Shown: positions 63,241 through 64,000 of the stretch, in pieces
Position numbering within the stretch: the first letter of the stretch is position 1
Layout: each line of letters opens with the position of its first letter
Origin: Pseudodesulfovibrio cashew
GTDB lineage: Bacteria; Desulfobacterota; Desulfovibrionia; Desulfovibrionales; Desulfovibrionaceae
Assembly (NCBI RefSeq): GCF_009762795.1
Contig: NZ_CP046400.1
Coordinates: 1,651,501-1,715,500 of the forward strand
Reading direction: 5' to 3'
DNA length: 64,000 nt
The notes under the pieces: generated by a model
The model's database searches: none
The model's input: only the letters and a program-made list of their open reading frames with translations
What the model was told of the DNA's origin: nothing
Program-made: the position numbers and the translations under genes

Positions 63241-63598
63241 GGGTATGAGTACAAGGCGCAAGTGGGTTGCGGGACTGAAGCGTACCTTAATACGCGAGGG
63301 TCCGTGCCTCAGGCAGCAGCGCAGCAATCATACATTTCCCTTTCCCCCTCAGGGTGGGCAGAAGGGTATGAGTGCAAGGCGCAAGTGGGTCGCGGGACCG
63401 AAGCGTATCTTAATACGCGAGGGTCCGTGCCTCAGGCAGCAGCGCAGCAATCATGCATTTCCCTTTCCCCCCTCAGGGTGGGCAGAAGAGTATGAGTACA
63501 AGGCGCAAGTGGGTCGCGGGACCGAAGCGTATCTAAATACGCGAGGGTCCGTGCCCCACGCAGCAACGCAGCAATCATGCCCTTCTGCCCACCCTGAG
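63241..63598 (+). repeat. Hairpin repeat family A, three tandem units
   Basis: Units begin at 63241, 63364 and 63488 (period 123-124 bp). Each has the core ...CAAGGCGCAAG, GGGACC, GCGTAT, ATACGCGAGGGTCC, GCAGCAATCAT. The joining arm CTCAGGGTGGGCAGAAG occurs at 63348-63364 and 63472-63488. Its exact reverse complement closes the array at 63582-63598, so the last unit is bounded by perfect 17-bp inverted arms. Confidence 0.92.
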
Positions 63599-63606
63599 AA
63601 CGAGAA

Positions 63607-63638
63607 AAGCCTCCTTGCGGAGGCTTATTGTTTTTCTC
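63607..63638 (+). terminator. Hairpin after the family A array
   Basis: AAGCCTCC-TTGC-GGAGGCTT followed by ATTGTTTTTC. The rest of 63639-63796 is AT-rich with no recognisable gene. Confidence 0.65.
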
Positions 63639-63796
63639 GGTGCAAATAAAAGGAAGATGCTTTTTATATTGCACCCACCGTGCCAAACTCGTTTCCAACG
63701 ATCGAATTATTTTTTAAATAAATAATGCTGATTGGTTATACGCAAATGCTTCGAGCTGATATCCATGAAGGATCTCCCCCTCATGGTACAAAAATC

Positions 63797-64000
63797 TTAA
63801 CTTCCGACCGCATGGGCGCAGCAGGGGCCTATTTTTTGTACCTTTGGTATTGTTTGCCCTGATTCATCCATGGACAGGGTTTCCATGATGCCTCGGACGG
63901 TTTCGCCGGAGCGGCGGAGCGCTTCAACCACACGCGGGTCGAACTGGGTGCCGGAGTTGCGGATGATCTCCTCCAGGGCGGTAGCAAAGCTCATGGCGCG
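63797..64000 (-). CDS. HD-GYP domain protein, C-terminal end (start off the right edge)
   Basis: The visible 67 residues open with RAMSFATALEEIIRNSGTQFDPRVVEAL, the characteristic end of an HD-GYP domain, which hydrolyses cyclic di-GMP. The catalytic HD and GYP motifs lie outside the window. The last 40 residues (ETVRGIMETLSMDESGQ... to CCAHAVGS) are a short unconserved tail. Activity cannot be judged from this part. Confidence 0.82.
   Translation of the reverse strand, partial: RAMSFATALEEIIRNSGTQFDPRVVEALRRSGETVRGIMETLSMDESGQTIPKVQKIGPCCAHAVGS

Noticed and set aside
63241..63598. CRISPR array
   Set aside because: Units are 123-124 bp with no alternation of short repeats and unique spacers, and no cas gene is present.
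63221..63649. 142-codon frame with repeated peptide across the tandem array
   Set aside because: The peptide repeat simply reflects the DNA repeat; compensatory changes follow RNA or DNA pairing, not codons.

Overview
The window looks like chromosomal DNA of a sulfate-reducing deltaproteobacterium of the Desulfovibrio/Pseudodesulfovibrio group. The basis is high GC, an oxygen-defence block typical of that group (Fur/PerR-type regulator, rubrerythrin, desulfoferrodoxin, rubredoxin, rubredoxin:oxygen oxidoreductase), a c-type-haem chemoreceptor resembling DcrA, menaquinone synthesis through futalosine, and LPS genes. No rRNA, tRNA, CRISPR array, transposase or prophage gene was found. This is core-genome sequence, and its most unusual content lies in the non-coding DNA.

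Layout. 0-8 kb: partial argJ, a TSUP permease, small conserved proteins, then CinA-type amidase, thpR, rdgB, a histidine kinase with an N-terminal Rossmann-like domain, and rimO. 8-15.8 kb: an MFS transporter, exonuclease III, an unlisted 29-residue membrane protein, a DJ-1/PfpI protein, an HI0933-family flavoprotein, radA and a PAS histidine kinase. 16-20 kb: pgi, a two-TM histidine kinase, an unrecognised helical protein and a LysM lipoprotein. 20.7-24.8 kb: AraC regulator plus EamA exporter, flagellin behind a sigma-54 promoter, and rnc. 24.8-32.4 kb: ADP-forming acyl-CoA synthetase, a DRTGG/AAA protein, EamA transporter coupled to proline dehydrogenase, a second AraC regulator and a MATE exporter. 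32.6-37 kb: ubiE/menG, nucleotide-sugar dehydrogenase, mqnB and a polyprenyl synthase; three of these four serve menaquinone. 37-40 kb: a long purL.

40-47 kb is a redox and oxygen block: a four-haem cytochrome, a haem-binding chemoreceptor, perR-like regulator, rbr, dfx, a two-domain rubredoxin and roo. 47-57 kb: a periplasmic binding protein, ywbE, a VWA/OmpA protein, then hldD-lptD-mutL-alr. 57-61 kb is a phosphate block (phoR, pit, a PhoU-like gene) with repeats resembling Pho boxes. ilvD and the end of an HD-GYP gene close the window.

The most notable signal is two families of hairpin repeats, found together in two intergenic regions that each lie between convergent genes (flagellin/rnc and ilvD/HD-GYP). 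In family A a conserved core is enclosed by outer arms that differ between loci yet stay perfectly complementary within each locus, and an inner stem shows compensatory changes. In family B a roughly 125-bp palindrome follows the 3' end of a gene in the same orientation at both sites.
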